A stretch of DNA of 53,279 bases from Actinomycetota bacterium (GTDB lineage: Bacteria; Actinomycetota; Acidimicrobiia; Acidimicrobiales; Ilumatobacteraceae). The notes under the pieces are model-generated. The model saw nothing but the letters and a program-made list of their open reading frames with translations. It did no database searches and was not told the DNA's origin. The stretch's first letter is position 1. Each line of letters opens with the position of its first letter. Both the position numbers and the translations under genes were made by a program. Shown here in pieces: positions 1-8,671 of the stretch. The stretch spans positions 1-53,279 of the forward strand of contig WLHL01000008.1 in NCBI GenBank assembly GCA_009702755.1, read 5' to 3'.

Positions 1-68
1 ACACATACACGGTTACCGCCGTGCGTCAAAAGTTTCCGTTCCTTCAAGACCGCCGTAATCTCATCTAG
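1..68 (+). CDS. C-terminal end of an unidentified protein (partial)
   Basis: An open frame beginning at base 3 runs 21 codons to a TAG at 66-68. The visible tail ends in QDRRNLI. The TAG overlaps the GTG start of the next gene by one base (TAGTG), the usual sign of translational coupling, so this is probably the last codons of the preceding gene in the polysaccharide operon. Too little is visible to assign a family. It could also be a chance open frame. Confidence 0.5.
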   Translation, partial: TYTVTAVRQKFPFLQDRRNLI

Positions 69-994
69 TGAGCAATAGCAACCGCCGCCCTCTTCTTGCG
101 AAACTTGCATCGATCGCCGGAGTGATCATTGGGTTGGCAGGCGTCGCATTTGTGGTCAGAACACTTCTCACGAAGCGAGATGAAGTTGGTGATGCCTTCT
201 CACAACTAAACGGTGTCACTCTGATTGCCAGCTTGTTACTGGGTCTCTGCGCGATGACATTGATCGGATTCCTGTGGACACGAATGTTGGTGACTCGCGG
301 ACATGATGCACCACCGCGTTCGGCGTTGTCGTGGTATTTCGCGGGTCAATTGGGCAAGTATGTCCCTGGCGGTATCTGGCCGATTGTCGGGCGTGCAGAG
401 CTGGCAGTCAGAGGTGGCGTGCCTCGGCCAGACGCATATGCGGCCACAGGACTTTCCATGGTCACCACGTATCTCGCAGCGGCGCTCACTATCTGCCTTG
501 GTTCATTGCTGTCGTGGACGTACCCATTGGTGGGCATCCTCGGCTTCGCCGCATTCGCACTGGGCTTCCTTGCCTTCAGCAATGCCACACTGCGTACCAA
601 GGTGCTGACCGTGCTGAATCGGGTGAGCCCTCGCGCATCAGCATTGACCGAACCTCGTCGACTTCTGATTCTCACGGTCACCCACCTTCCCGCTTGGATT
701 CTGATGTCATTGTCCACCTCGGTGACCGCATCAGCCTTCGGTGCCGACATCGGCATCATGCACATGTTCTTCATTACATCCGCGTCTTGGCTCGCTGGGT
801 TTGTCGTCGTCGGAGTGCCTGGCGGCATCGGTGTTCGTGAATCTGCATTTACAGCACTTGCGGGAGAAGCGCTCACACCCGGTGTGGCAGTGTCATTGGC
901 TCTCGCGAGCAGAGTTGTGTTTATCGCTGTTGATCTTCTGGGCGCACTAGTCGCCCATCTGATTGCTCGAACAGCTCCATCAACTAAAACCTGA
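68..994 (+). CDS. AglD/UPF0104-family integral membrane protein (flippase-like)
   Basis: A 308-aa polytopic membrane protein of the lysylphosphatidylglycerol-synthase transmembrane-region family (UPF0104, AglD-like). Several hydrophobic segments cover most of the chain. The SWYFAGQLGKYVPGGIWPI stretch (about residues 97-115) and the GVPGGIGVRESA stretch (about 251-262) match the two conserved glycine-rich signatures of this family. Members act in the cytoplasmic membrane on lipid-linked intermediates and often sit in glycosylation or exopolysaccharide loci, as here next to glycosyltransferases. The start is GTG, overlapping the TAG of the upstream frame. The 3' end overlaps the convergent FrhB-like gene by 15 bp. 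Substrate unknown. Confidence 0.8.
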   Translation: MSNSNRRPLLAKLASIAGVIIGLAGVAFVVRTLLTKRDEVGDAFSQLNGVTLIASLLLGLCAMTLIGFLWTRMLVTRGHDAPPRSALSWYFAGQLGKYVPGGIWPIVGRAELAVRGGVPRPDAYAATGLSMVTTYLAAALTICLGSLLSWTYPLVGILGFAAFALGFLAFSNATLRTKVLTVLNRVSPRASALTEPRRLLILTVTHLPAWILMSLSTSVTASAFGADIGIMHMFFITSASWLAGFVVVGVPGGIGVRESAFTALAGEALTPGVAVSLALASRVVFIAVDLLGALVAHLIARTAPSTKT

Positions 995-2335
995 GAAACG
1001 ATCCCGCGAGATTTCTTTTCGCTGACCGCTCAAGCTCTTCACGCGAAGTATTCGCACCATGAACCACCGCACGTAGCGCATGATGTAGCCGCGCAACTCC
1101 AAGGTCGCTTTGCGAAGTTTCATGTACTTGTAGCGACGAGCCGCCATCAAAGACTGCTTGCGGACAAGCTCTCGATGGAACTTTGTGACTTGTCGACGTG
1201 GCTTCAGTGTGCCGAAGCCCTCATTGGGGCCGTGCAACTCAGGCGTATGCAGACCAATTTCACGAAGATACGCGGCGTATGCGTAGGCGAACTCTCCGAA
1301 GACAACACGATCAGTCTGAGATTCACGAATCTCGTCTTCACCCACCTGAATAGAGACGCAGCTTCCGCTATCAACCAGGGACTGCAGTGCAGTTTCAGCA
1401 AGCGCAGTACGACAGACCACAAGACTGATACCCGTCTTGGTAAACACGGTGCTCGGCAGCCAAGCGTCGCCAACAACAAGATCTGCCAAGAAATTCGAAT
1501 GGTTGATACAAACATGGCATCGCGAGGTATTGAAGTGACGATCAAATGCCACCTGATACCCAAAGTCAACGCGACGGCTCGCTGTAAACACCTTTTCATC
1601 GCGTGTCGTAACAGTGAGTTTTCCTACCGGACCGCCGCCACGGTACGAAATGTCTGCAATCTCTTCAGGGTTGTACCCGAGATACTCACCCATCGCATTA
1701 ATGCTGTGATGCGAGTACTGCCATCCGCACAACAAACCAATCGTGATGGTGATCTTTTCGCGCAGCTCGGGAGCCATTTGCTTCACCCAGGCATACAGAC
1801 CTTCTAGCTGACACGGAATAGCAACAACGGCAAGACGGCCCGGTGTGTCTCGAAGCAATTGAAGCGCAGGCGTCTGTTTGAGGTTGTGATAAATCGAGCC
1901 TGGCAATGTGTCGACATCATCAGCGCTCGAGACCAACCGTGCAGCAAATTCAATACCGTCTACATGATCAAGAGCAATCACGCCATCGATCTGATTACTG
2001 GACAACAGGTGACGTAACAGTTCCTTGATGAGCCCACCAGAGCTGGCCTTCATGTTGCGACCATTGTTTGTGCTTTGAGACAGATGAACCGACCGCACAA
2101 CTCCGAACGGTCCAATCTCGGCCCCAGGGAACAAATAGTTCTGCAGGCCCTCGTAATCAACCGCTACAGCAGGGCACACACTGGCAGCTGCTGCTGACCC
2201 CGCCGATTCAGGTTCATAGATCAGACGGTTGGGACTGAGAGACACCTTGACGGAGGAATCAGCCATCTCACACGCACCGCAACCGATACACATGCCAGAT
2301 GAGATCACCCCAGAGAGATCGGATGTCACGTTCAT
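980..2335 (-). CDS. FrhB-like (coenzyme F420 hydrogenase/dehydrogenase beta subunit family) Fe-S protein
   Basis: A 451-aa cytoplasmic protein of the FrhB family. Near the N-terminus lies a cysteine cluster, CIGCGAC, followed about 35 residues later by the SVCPAVA cysteine, as expected for a 4Fe-4S site. The middle holds the family segment with ASSGGL (about residue 98) and the IPCQLEGL motif, and a further HVCIN cysteine near residue 276. True FrhB binds F420, flavin and Fe-S. Members in polysaccharide loci are less well understood and commonly pair with a polysaccharide pyruvyl transferase, exactly the arrangement here: its ATG overlaps the stop of the upstream pyruvyl transferase (ATGA, 2332-2335). 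A redox role on a sugar or polysaccharide precursor is inference. Confidence 0.8.
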   Translation of the reverse strand: MNVTSDLSGVISSGMCIGCGACEMADSSVKVSLSPNRLIYEPESAGSAAAASVCPAVAVDYEGLQNYLFPGAEIGPFGVVRSVHLSQSTNNGRNMKASSGGLIKELLRHLLSSNQIDGVIALDHVDGIEFAARLVSSADDVDTLPGSIYHNLKQTPALQLLRDTPGRLAVVAIPCQLEGLYAWVKQMAPELREKITITIGLLCGWQYSHHSINAMGEYLGYNPEEIADISYRGGGPVGKLTVTTRDEKVFTASRRVDFGYQVAFDRHFNTSRCHVCINHSNFLADLVVGDAWLPSTVFTKTGISLVVCRTALAETALQSLVDSGSCVSIQVGEDEIRESQTDRVVFGEFAYAYAAYLREIGLHTPELHGPNEGFGTLKPRRQVTKFHRELVRKQSLMAARRYKYMKLRKATLELRGYIMRYVRWFMVRILRVKSLSGQRKEISRDRFSGFS

Positions 2336-3570
2336 GGTTTTGCTACTCCTGCGATGATGCTGAAGTTCAGGGCTGAACGTTCTTTTACAGCGGGCAATGC
2401 TTCTCGAATCTGTGCCTCGATCTTCACCTTGTTGTCGATGCAGCGTTGCACCTGCTCAACAATCTCCTCAGGATGCGACAATGCGGTTGAGTCCATTCCG
2501 AACTCTGTCAATCCAAAGTCATCTAACACTTCTCGGTATTTGTGACTCCACCCCACAACAACAGTCGGCGTACAAGTGGAGAGTCCAGAAATCATTGCGT
2601 GAAAACGTGATGTCACCAACACCTCACCCATTCCGATGAGACGGCGAAGTTCTCCCGCCGATAAGTCCTCATCGATGCCAACAACCATGGAATCACCAGA
2701 TAGTGCGGCAGCTACTTGCTGACAGACCGGGCCGTCATTCATACGACCTTCAGGATGACCCACACGGTACGAATGTGGCGCAATAACGACCGCAAGTCCT
2801 GTCGTTGCCCTGATTGAGCGGATCAACTCTGCAACAGCGGAGACATAATCGGCCCCTGTTGACTCGTAGAGGCCTCTCACAACCGAACTCGGCATCACGA
2901 CAACGAACTTGTCTCCTGTCGCAGCAAGTGATGCCTTGAGCGCGTTCGGAAGATTCTCTGATTCATCTAATGAGAAGGCCAAGTCCGCAACATTCGTGAC
3001 GTTAGAAAGCTGCAATGTGTCGAGATGCTCCCTGGTCCGGGAACCACGAGCACACACAGCAGCTAGGCGAGGCAATACCAATTTGGCAAGAAGACGATTT
3101 GGCTGGGTCTGAAAGGGTCCAAGAGCTTGTGCTGCTTTCACAGTGGGCGCACCCAGCAAAAGTGGAAGCCCCGTCATCAACGTGTTGTACACCGTGATAG
3201 GGATGCCACGTCCATCAACAAACGAGATGCCTGCGACATCGACAACAACTGATGAATCAAGAATGGAACGACATGCGCGGGCACGCACCCACCCAAGTGG
3301 CAATCGCAGTTTTCGTGCGATCAGGGCAAGACATGCAACAGGAATCTCTATCAGTGCCAATCGCAGTGGCTGTAGACCAACGACGCGTGCCGGTGCACCC
3401 ACAGGAATCTTTGGAGCGTCAGCTTCTGGATACGTCGTCAGGATGTCAAAAGAACAAGCCCCCATCGTGGACGGAAGTGTGGCAATAACTGTCTCCAGCA
3501 TTGCCGCTGCACCTTTATTGGCAGACAGCGCCGCGCCGACTATTGAAACTTTGCGTTGCGTTGCACTCAC
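2332..3570 (-). CDS. Polysaccharide pyruvyl transferase family protein
   Basis: A 412-aa protein of the polysaccharide pyruvyl transferase family (CsaB/WcaK type), which adds ketal-linked pyruvate from PEP to sugars of cell-surface polymers. Family features visible: N-terminal KVSIVGAALSANKGAAAMLE, where a glycine-rich loop follows the first strand; the central VDVAGISFVDG stretch; and the C-terminal VTSRFHAMISGLSTCTPTVVVGWSHKY block, the most conserved part of the family, with the SRFH histidine. The start is GTG at 3570, six bases after the GT2 stop, without an obvious ribosome-binding site, so translation is probably coupled. It overlaps the FrhB-like gene by four bases. Confidence 0.85.
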   Translation of the reverse strand: MSATQRKVSIVGAALSANKGAAAMLETVIATLPSTMGACSFDILTTYPEADAPKIPVGAPARVVGLQPLRLALIEIPVACLALIARKLRLPLGWVRARACRSILDSSVVVDVAGISFVDGRGIPITVYNTLMTGLPLLLGAPTVKAAQALGPFQTQPNRLLAKLVLPRLAAVCARGSRTREHLDTLQLSNVTNVADLAFSLDESENLPNALKASLAATGDKFVVVMPSSVVRGLYESTGADYVSAVAELIRSIRATTGLAVVIAPHSYRVGHPEGRMNDGPVCQQVAAALSGDSMVVGIDEDLSAGELRRLIGMGEVLVTSRFHAMISGLSTCTPTVVVGWSHKYREVLDDFGLTEFGMDSTALSHPEEIVEQVQRCIDNKVKIEAQIREALPAVKERSALNFSIIAGVAKP

Positions 3571-3576
3571 GGGAAA

Positions 3577-4482
3577 TCAGGCGGGCGGCACCGAGACAGG
3601 AGACTTTGTTGCTCGTACGACAAGGTCAGCCAACAGTCCGACAGTAATAACTTGAAGAGCAGCGAAGAACACAAGCAACGTGTTCGCTGCAAGACGGAAA
3701 TCTCGACCAGCCCAGTCGAAACCCAACTTCACAAAGCCAGCGCCCAAGAGCAAGAGACCGATAGGCAAAAAGACTTTCAGTGGGTTGTACGACAGAGTCA
3801 TACGAATCACTTGGAGGATGTATCGGCGAGTGTCTTTCAGCCAGTGAAACTTTGAGCGGCCAGCTCGTGGGAAATACTCAATAGGAAAAAAGCCGATGGA
3901 GTATCCATTACCCAAGAAAGACATAGTCAACGTCGTCACGCATGAGAAGCCCTTGGGCAACTCATGGACATACTGCATGGCCACATCGCGACGGAATGCA
4001 CGAAGACCAGAGTTCAGGTCCTTGATGTCGGTCTCGGACAAATAACTTGCCAGCTTTCGGATGATCCACTTAGCTGGAGTGCGCAACAACTTGTGTGTGC
4101 CTTCTTCTGTCTGACGCCAACCAACAACATGGTCAACACCTTCCATCGAATCAACAAGTTCAGGTATCAGATTGTTCGGATACGTCATATCGACATCGGT
4201 CCACACCACAACGCGACCTCGCGCCGCCGTGGTTCCTGTACGACGAGCAGCGCCACTGCCAGAGTTGCGACGATGCGTGATCAACGTGATACCCGGAATG
4301 TTCGCAAGTTCTGCTTCCGAACCGTCATTGCTTCCATCGTCAACCACGATGAGTTCAAACGAGTACTTTGATGCTTCCAAAGCTTCCCGGATCCGCTCAA
4401 TCTCCGTTCGAAGGTGACCCTTTTCGTTGTAGATAGGAAGAACCACGCTCACATCGCACTGGTCGGGGGTGTACTCGGTCAT
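3577..4482 (-). CDS. GT2 family glycosyltransferase with C-terminal membrane anchor
   Basis: A 301-aa GT-A fold glycosyltransferase of the dolichyl-phosphate mannose synthase/DPM1-like type. It has the N-terminal VVLPIYNEKGHL motif, the nucleotide-binding VVDDGSNDGS (about residues 47-56) and a WTDVDMTYP metal-binding region (about 95-103). The C-terminal third has two hydrophobic segments (about 236-255 and 267-290), indicating membrane attachment. Such enzymes transfer a sugar from a nucleotide donor to polyprenyl phosphate, supplying donors for GT-C enzymes; a GT-C-like gene lies immediately upstream at 4504-6249 on the same strand. An AGGA sequence precedes the ATG. Sugar specificity cannot be read. 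Confidence 0.85.
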   Translation of the reverse strand: MTEYTPDQCDVSVVLPIYNEKGHLRTEIERIREALEASKYSFELIVVDDGSNDGSEAELANIPGITLITHRRNSGSGAARRTGTTAARGRVVVWTDVDMTYPNNLIPELVDSMEGVDHVVGWRQTEEGTHKLLRTPAKWIIRKLASYLSETDIKDLNSGLRAFRRDVAMQYVHELPKGFSCVTTLTMSFLGNGYSIGFFPIEYFPRAGRSKFHWLKDTRRYILQVIRMTLSYNPLKVFLPIGLLLLGAGFVKLGFDWAGRDFRLAANTLLVFFAALQVITVGLLADLVVRATKSPVSVPPA

Positions 4483-4503
4483 ATCTATTCCTGGCTTCTT
4501 CGA

Positions 4504-6249
4504 TCAGCAACGGGCAGTATTTGCCCGTTGCCACAGTACTCTTTCGACTGCCTTCTCTGTGGCGACGATGGTCCATTCCCCATCAGACGGCGGCTTAGAA
4601 GCCACTCCGTAGATGCACGAGAAGATCTTTGGAATCTTGGCATTACTGCCTGAGGTGTTGAATCGAACAACCCGAATCGGGTGCAATTTGTACCTCATGT
4701 AGTAGTAAGAGCGATCGTTGCGGATCTCAATATCGAACCCCACACGCTCGGCTCCCGAATCCTTCACCATCTGGACAGTCTGATTTGTAGCTTCCAGCCG
4801 CGCAGTTCTTGTCAGGATGCTGTTCTGGCCTGAGTATGTCGAACTGACAGAGAACAACGCGACTAGCACCAAGACTGCGAGGGCGCCCTTTCGGCGGGCA
4901 AGTGTCCACAAGGCCAAAGCCACTGCAGCAAAGAACAGCCCAAACGTGATGAGACCAGGACGAATGATGTAACGAGCAATGTCCATTCCGACGATGTTTG
5001 GATACACAATGCTGTCTCTGTAATGACTGCCCTTCACGCCATCACCAAAGTCGATGAAGACATAGAACGCTGCAACTCCGAAGATTGCGAGTCCAGTGAC
5101 AAGCCAAGCTCGTTGCGCCAAAAGTGAAGACCGTTCAAGCGCCACACAAGAAATCACCAACAGAGCAGGAACCATCATCTCGACATAGCGCCCGTAAATG
5201 AGATGGTCTCCGCGGTTGCCGTATAGCAATTGCAAACCACCGGTGAAGATGATCGCGAACGCCGCCGTAAAGACAACAAGTAGCGTCACTCGTTCAGCAT
5301 CGGGCCCCAGCGTTTTTCTTCCACCGCTACCGACGACGCGAGACACAATGAAAAAGATTGCGATACCGATGAGTCCGCAGGAACTTGCAATCAGATACCA
5401 GCTCTGCCCCACCATTGTTCGCAGCAAAGCAGGCCACACACCCGGATTCACCAACCGTTCGAGAAGTCTGTTCTCTTGGTCGTATGACGTTGTGTAGACC
5501 GCGGTCTTGACGAACTTATTCAAGAGATATGTGGAGAAGTACGCGACTGTTGTGACAGCAACAGCGCTTGTCGCCGTGACGAAGGTGATCTCTTTTCTGC
5601 GCCACCACCATGCAAATAGCAAACACACAATGGGCAACAACAGGATAAAGCGCCCGTGAAGAGCCGGCATCAGACCAGTGAAGAGGCCGAGTCCGAGAAC
5701 AAGCCCCCGGGAACGCGCTTGTGCGGCGCGCATAACAAACCCGACGAAAACCAGGAACGCCAATCGTGAGGCTGTCTCGGCCCAACTAAACATTGCCGAC
5801 ACAATGGTTCCGGGCACAACAAAGACAAGAGCGCTAATCAATAACGCCATGTTGCGTGATGCACCGAAGCCACGCTGTGCCAATCGACCTGCGTACCAAG
5901 CGGTCGCAACGGCCAAGAGCACGTTTGTCAACAATGCAAAACGGTACGCACCACTAATCGATCCACTGAGAAGAGCTCCGAGTCCAGTGACAATTCCGTA
6001 TCCAGCAGGATAGAAACTGCCCGTCGGGATGGCGGCTTCATCGTGCCCAATGAGGGCTTGACCATTCGTGAGAAATCCAAACTCGTCGGGGTGAACAGTG
6101 GGTCCGTACTGGCGGATCGCCACGGTCAGCATGAAGAGACCACACAATCCGGCCAAGACAAGAGCTAACCGAGACTGAGTCTGCGACGGTTCGAAAGATC
6201 TCTCAGAATGAAGCCGAGTATCGAGACGGCGCAGTCGATTGAAATCCAC
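4504..6249 (-). CDS. GT-C/GT39-like integral membrane glycosyltransferase
   Basis: A 581-aa protein with a short cytoplasmic N-terminus followed by many hydrophobic helices and a soluble C-terminal domain of about 110 residues. The first extracytoplasmic loop carries GPTVHPDEFGFL (about residues 49-60); an acidic pair at this position is the hallmark of GT-C enzymes that use polyprenyl-phosphate sugars. It probably transfers a sugar outside the membrane to a polysaccharide or protein, using a donor made by the adjacent GT2 enzyme (inference). The start is GTG. The sequence TAGGGT lies exactly six bases before it, suggesting a leaderless transcript. Family-level assignment only. Confidence 0.7.
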   Translation of the reverse strand: MDFNRLRRLDTRLHSERSFEPSQTQSRLALVLAGLCGLFMLTVAIRQYGPTVHPDEFGFLTNGQALIGHDEAAIPTGSFYPAGYGIVTGLGALLSGSISGAYRFALLTNVLLAVATAWYAGRLAQRGFGASRNMALLISALVFVVPGTIVSAMFSWAETASRLAFLVFVGFVMRAAQARSRGLVLGLGLFTGLMPALHGRFILLLPIVCLLFAWWWRRKEITFVTATSAVAVTTVAYFSTYLLNKFVKTAVYTTSYDQENRLLERLVNPGVWPALLRTMVGQSWYLIASSCGLIGIAIFFIVSRVVGSGGRKTLGPDAERVTLLVVFTAAFAIIFTGGLQLLYGNRGDHLIYGRYVEMMVPALLVISCVALERSSLLAQRAWLVTGLAIFGVAAFYVFIDFGDGVKGSHYRDSIVYPNIVGMDIARYIIRPGLITFGLFFAAVALALWTLARRKGALAVLVLVALFSVSSTYSGQNSILTRTARLEATNQTVQMVKDSGAERVGFDIEIRNDRSYYYMRYKLHPIRVVRFNTSGSNAKIPKIFSCIYGVASKPPSDGEWTIVATEKAVERVLWQRANTARC

Positions 6250-6261
6250 GGATAGACCCTA
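6250..6261 (-). promoter_or_regulatory. Candidate leaderless -10 element of the GT-C gene
   Basis: On the minus strand TAGGGT (TANNNT, 6256-6261) is followed by six bases and then the GTG start at 6249. There is no Shine-Dalgarno sequence in the gap. The same geometry precedes murJ and dgt in this window, consistent with transcription starting at the first base of the start codon. No convincing -35 box was seen. Confidence 0.45.
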
Positions 6262-6294
6262 GTTTCACCCCTCCCCTCAAACGGGTAGCCCCGA

Positions 6295-7785
6295 TTAGGG
6301 CCATTCGCGGTGCACGGCCTCCACATAATCGGACCATTCGTTGTCAAGGACATCAAGGAAAGTGCGTGTCCAAGTCTCATAGAGAGGCCATTCATCGCCC
6401 ACCCATTGATGAGCTTCAGCATGAGTCTTCCCCTCGCGCAACATGTACCAAGCCTTCAATACAAAGGTGGTTCGGCTGCGTCCGCCATGACAGTGCACCA
6501 CGACTTGGCGACCCTCCTGCAGGAAGGCATCAATTGCTTCCACCGCCTCACGCAGTACAAAGAAGAGTTCCGGATTGCGATCCCCTTCGCTGTCACGCAT
6601 GTACACACCACGACGGTACGGATGATGAATAAAGCGATCGTCAGTAATGCAGAGAGACACAACACCAAAATCATTTGGCACTAATCGCGCACCATCCAAG
6701 TTTGATGCCCATACACCTAACTCGTGTACCTTCCCGGGCTGCACTGGAGGTTCTACCCAACTACGCGGCGCATTCCCTAAAGCCAACAAGCGTCGAGCCG
6801 TGTCGACAAGATCTTGACAGCGGTATTGCACTTTGCGACCGTCTGGCATCACAACATGACCGTGCACATACGTTGTCCAACGAATGGGGATTCCCTGCAA
6901 TCCGTAGAAGGCACCCGCCATTGAGCCGGCAATAGCTGCCACCGTGTCGGTGTCTCCACCAAGCTCAATGGCAGCGACTACCGCATCATGAAAACACGAT
7001 GTTGAACGCACAGCCCAGATTGCTTGCGCAACTGCGGTCCAGATCGTGCCATTTGGCGGACCAGCATGTGTCAGCGGATCAAAACTATGAGAGCAGATCT
7101 CGACAAATTGTTCCAGCACGACTGAGGCCAATGATGTGCCTGCCAAGTACTCAAATGTTGCCGTCACAGCTGTTTCAAAATCCCCCGTCACGATTGTCTG
7201 TCGGATGATCTCTGCAACGATGGCGGCTCCAGCACTTGCTGCAGGATCAAAGTGCGTGATCGATGCCTGAGCAACTGCAATCTCGTATGTCATTTCTCGT
7301 CCAGCAAGGACTCCCACGATTCCGACTGGCGCGATGCGCATGGCAGCACCGTTGCTTGCCGTGCGACCGCCCAACATCTGGTGAGCCTTCTCTGCCGCAC
7401 CAACATGAGAATCAAAACGAAGAGACGTGCCGATTGTGATTCCAACGTCAACAGCAGAATCTGCCCACGCACGGAAGTGCGCCCACACAACAGCTGGGTC
7501 AAAACCTTCTCCCGCTTCCAATGCCTCAGCAAGTGCCAGTGCCATCTGAGTGTCATCTGTGAACTCGCCTGGAGCCCAACCGAAAGAGCCACCACCAATC
7601 ATTTCCCCGATACCACCCAAGACTTCTGTTGGGAAGGTTTCTCCGTACAGGCCTGCACGCTTGAATTCGAACGGCGCTCCGACTGCGTCAGCTACCGCGC
7701 AACCGACCAGCGCTCCATACGCCCGCACTTGCTGTGGATGCGTGAGATCTCGGGGTGAAATTGGTGTGTTGTGGTCTCTTGTCAT
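6295..7785 (-). CDS. ADP-ribosylglycohydrolase fused to a dual-specificity phosphatase domain
   Basis: A 496-aa fusion. Residues about 20-335 are an ADP-ribosylglycohydrolase (DraG family): GCAVADAVGAPFEF (28-41), the metal-binding TDDTQ (76-80) and GGDTDT (276-281) are the classic dinuclear-metal motifs. DraG enzymes remove ADP-ribose from modified proteins or small molecules. Residues about 355-490 form a cysteine phosphatase with the P-loop HCHGGRSRT: nucleophile Cys432, X5, Arg438, i.e. CX5R of dual-specificity/tyrosine phosphatases; an Asp in MRDSEGD near 397 could be the general acid. AAGGAG lies six bases before the ATG. It is divergent from an NrtR-type regulator, supporting a link to ADP-ribose/NAD metabolism. 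Substrates unknown. Confidence 0.88.
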   Translation of the reverse strand: MTRDHNTPISPRDLTHPQQVRAYGALVGCAVADAVGAPFEFKRAGLYGETFPTEVLGGIGEMIGGGSFGWAPGEFTDDTQMALALAEALEAGEGFDPAVVWAHFRAWADSAVDVGITIGTSLRFDSHVGAAEKAHQMLGGRTASNGAAMRIAPVGIVGVLAGREMTYEIAVAQASITHFDPAASAGAAIVAEIIRQTIVTGDFETAVTATFEYLAGTSLASVVLEQFVEICSHSFDPLTHAGPPNGTIWTAVAQAIWAVRSTSCFHDAVVAAIELGGDTDTVAAIAGSMAGAFYGLQGIPIRWTTYVHGHVVMPDGRKVQYRCQDLVDTARRLLALGNAPRSWVEPPVQPGKVHELGVWASNLDGARLVPNDFGVVSLCITDDRFIHHPYRRGVYMRDSEGDRNPELFFVLREAVEAIDAFLQEGRQVVVHCHGGRSRTTFVLKAWYMLREGKTHAEAHQWVGDEWPLYETWTRTFLDVLDNEWSDYVEAVHREWP

Positions 7786-7798
7786 GTGGTCTCCTTCT

Positions 7799-7812
7799 AC
7801 AGCTTGCGCTGT
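7799..7812. promoter_or_regulatory. Small inverted repeat in the 5' leader of the DraG-phosphatase gene
   Basis: ACAGC-TTGC-GCTGT is a perfect five-base-pair hairpin with a four-base loop, immediately upstream of the AAGGAG ribosome-binding site of the DraG-phosphatase gene. It could affect initiation or be an operator half-site. It is short enough to occur by chance. Confidence 0.3.
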
Positions 7813-7828
7813 TGGTTTACAGTAGATT

Positions 7829-7862
7829 TGTCCCTAATATAACACATGGGGTGTGCCACCCC
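7829..7862. promoter_or_regulatory. Intergenic repeat motifs between the DraG-phosphatase and nrtR genes
   Basis: The 9-mer TGTCCCTAA (7829-7837) recurs in opposite orientation at 8702-8710, upstream of the VWA gene. Next to it GGGGTG-TGC-CACCCC (7848-7862) is a perfect six-base-pair inverted repeat. In a regulatory region shared by two divergent genes these are candidate protein-binding elements. The functional assignment is inference. Confidence 0.4.
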
Positions 7863-7879
7863 TGCATTAAGGGTCATGT

Positions 7880-7900
7880 CCACAACAAATGTGGCAAACT
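7880..7900 (+). promoter_or_regulatory. Candidate NrtR autoregulatory operator with adjoining -10-like box
   Basis: CCACA-ACAAA-TGTGG (7880-7894) is a perfect 5-5-5 palindrome. It is followed directly by CAAACT (7895-7900), a -10-like hexamer six bases before the ATG at 7907. A repressor bound here would cover the core promoter. A second 5-5-5 palindrome with the shared core ACAAAT lies before the VWA gene at 8715-8729. Known NrtR operators are palindromic, but their consensus varies by lineage, so identity with an NrtR box is not claimed. Confidence 0.45.
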
Positions 7901-7906
7901 ATCCAT

Positions 7907-8659
7907 ATGAGTGTCATGAAACGAACTAAACAAATGAACTTCTTTGTCTATGTCGACACAGTGATCTTCACCATCAATCCCGACCGTTCTGTTGATGCTC
8001 GAGACAGGCTTGAAGTGCTCGTCATGCAAAGACCAGAGAGACCTGACAAATCAAAGTGGGCCCTCCCTGGTGGTCTCGTGGGAGAAGACGAGCGTCTCGA
8101 AGAGACATCTATCCGCAAGGTGAGAGAAGAGACGGGAATTCAGCTCAAGCCAAAAGAACTCCACCAAGTCGCCGCCTTTGGCAATCCAGAACGTGACAAC
8201 AGATATCGAGCTATCGCTATTGCGTATGTGGCCCTTGTCCCCCACCCTGGGGCGACCAAGGCCATTTCACACTCTGACAAGGCCGAATTCATTCCCTACC
8301 GACTTTTACGCGACAAGAGAATGCTGGAATTCGACCACACCGACATCATCTACTCTGCCCGCAAGGCTGCGCGAAAGATGCTGGAAGACACCAGCGTTGC
8401 ATTGAACTTCTGCGGACCAAAGTTCACCATCAGTGAACTACGGGGCGTGTACGAGGCCTTTCTCCAGTACGAAGTTGATCCGGCAAACTTTCGCCGGAAG
8501 GTCGATGCAGTCAAAGACTTCGTCATCCCTCTCGATGAGTACGCAGACTTCGGTTCGTCTCCCGGCCGTCCAGCCCTGATGTACAAGCCAGGTCGCCTGA
8601 CTTCACTGCCCACACCTATCCGTTTCCGCCGACCCGATGGAAAGTACGTAGAAAAGTAA
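7907..8659 (+). CDS. nrtR: NrtR-type Nudix transcriptional regulator
   Basis: A 250-aa protein from the ATG at 7907; an upstream in-frame ATG at 7889 lies inside the palindrome 7880-7894 and is less likely, while 7916 and 7934 are alternatives. Residues about 10-145 are a Nudix domain. The Nudix box (56-78) reads GLVGEDE...RKVREETGI, so the first Glu of the canonical REUXEE is Lys71: the catalytic metal site is incomplete. Residues about 150-235 (KFTISELRGVYEAFL... NFRRKVDAV) match the winged-helix DNA-binding domain of NrtR. NrtR proteins sense ADP-ribose-type metabolites and repress NAD-related genes. The divergent DraG fusion and downstream VWA gene are the likely local targets (inference). 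Confidence 0.8.
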   Translation: MSVMKRTKQMNFFVYVDTVIFTINPDRSVDARDRLEVLVMQRPERPDKSKWALPGGLVGEDERLEETSIRKVREETGIQLKPKELHQVAAFGNPERDNRYRAIAIAYVALVPHPGATKAISHSDKAEFIPYRLLRDKRMLEFDHTDIIYSARKAARKMLEDTSVALNFCGPKFTISELRGVYEAFLQYEVDPANFRRKVDAVKDFVIPLDEYADFGSSPGRPALMYKPGRLTSLPTPIRFRRPDGKYVEK

Positions 8660-8671
8660 TTTCTACCTTAA

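Noticed and set aside
7879-7895. Firm assignment of the palindrome as an NrtR box
   Set aside because: NrtR consensus sites differ between lineages and I could not run a motif comparison, so it is listed only as a candidate operator.
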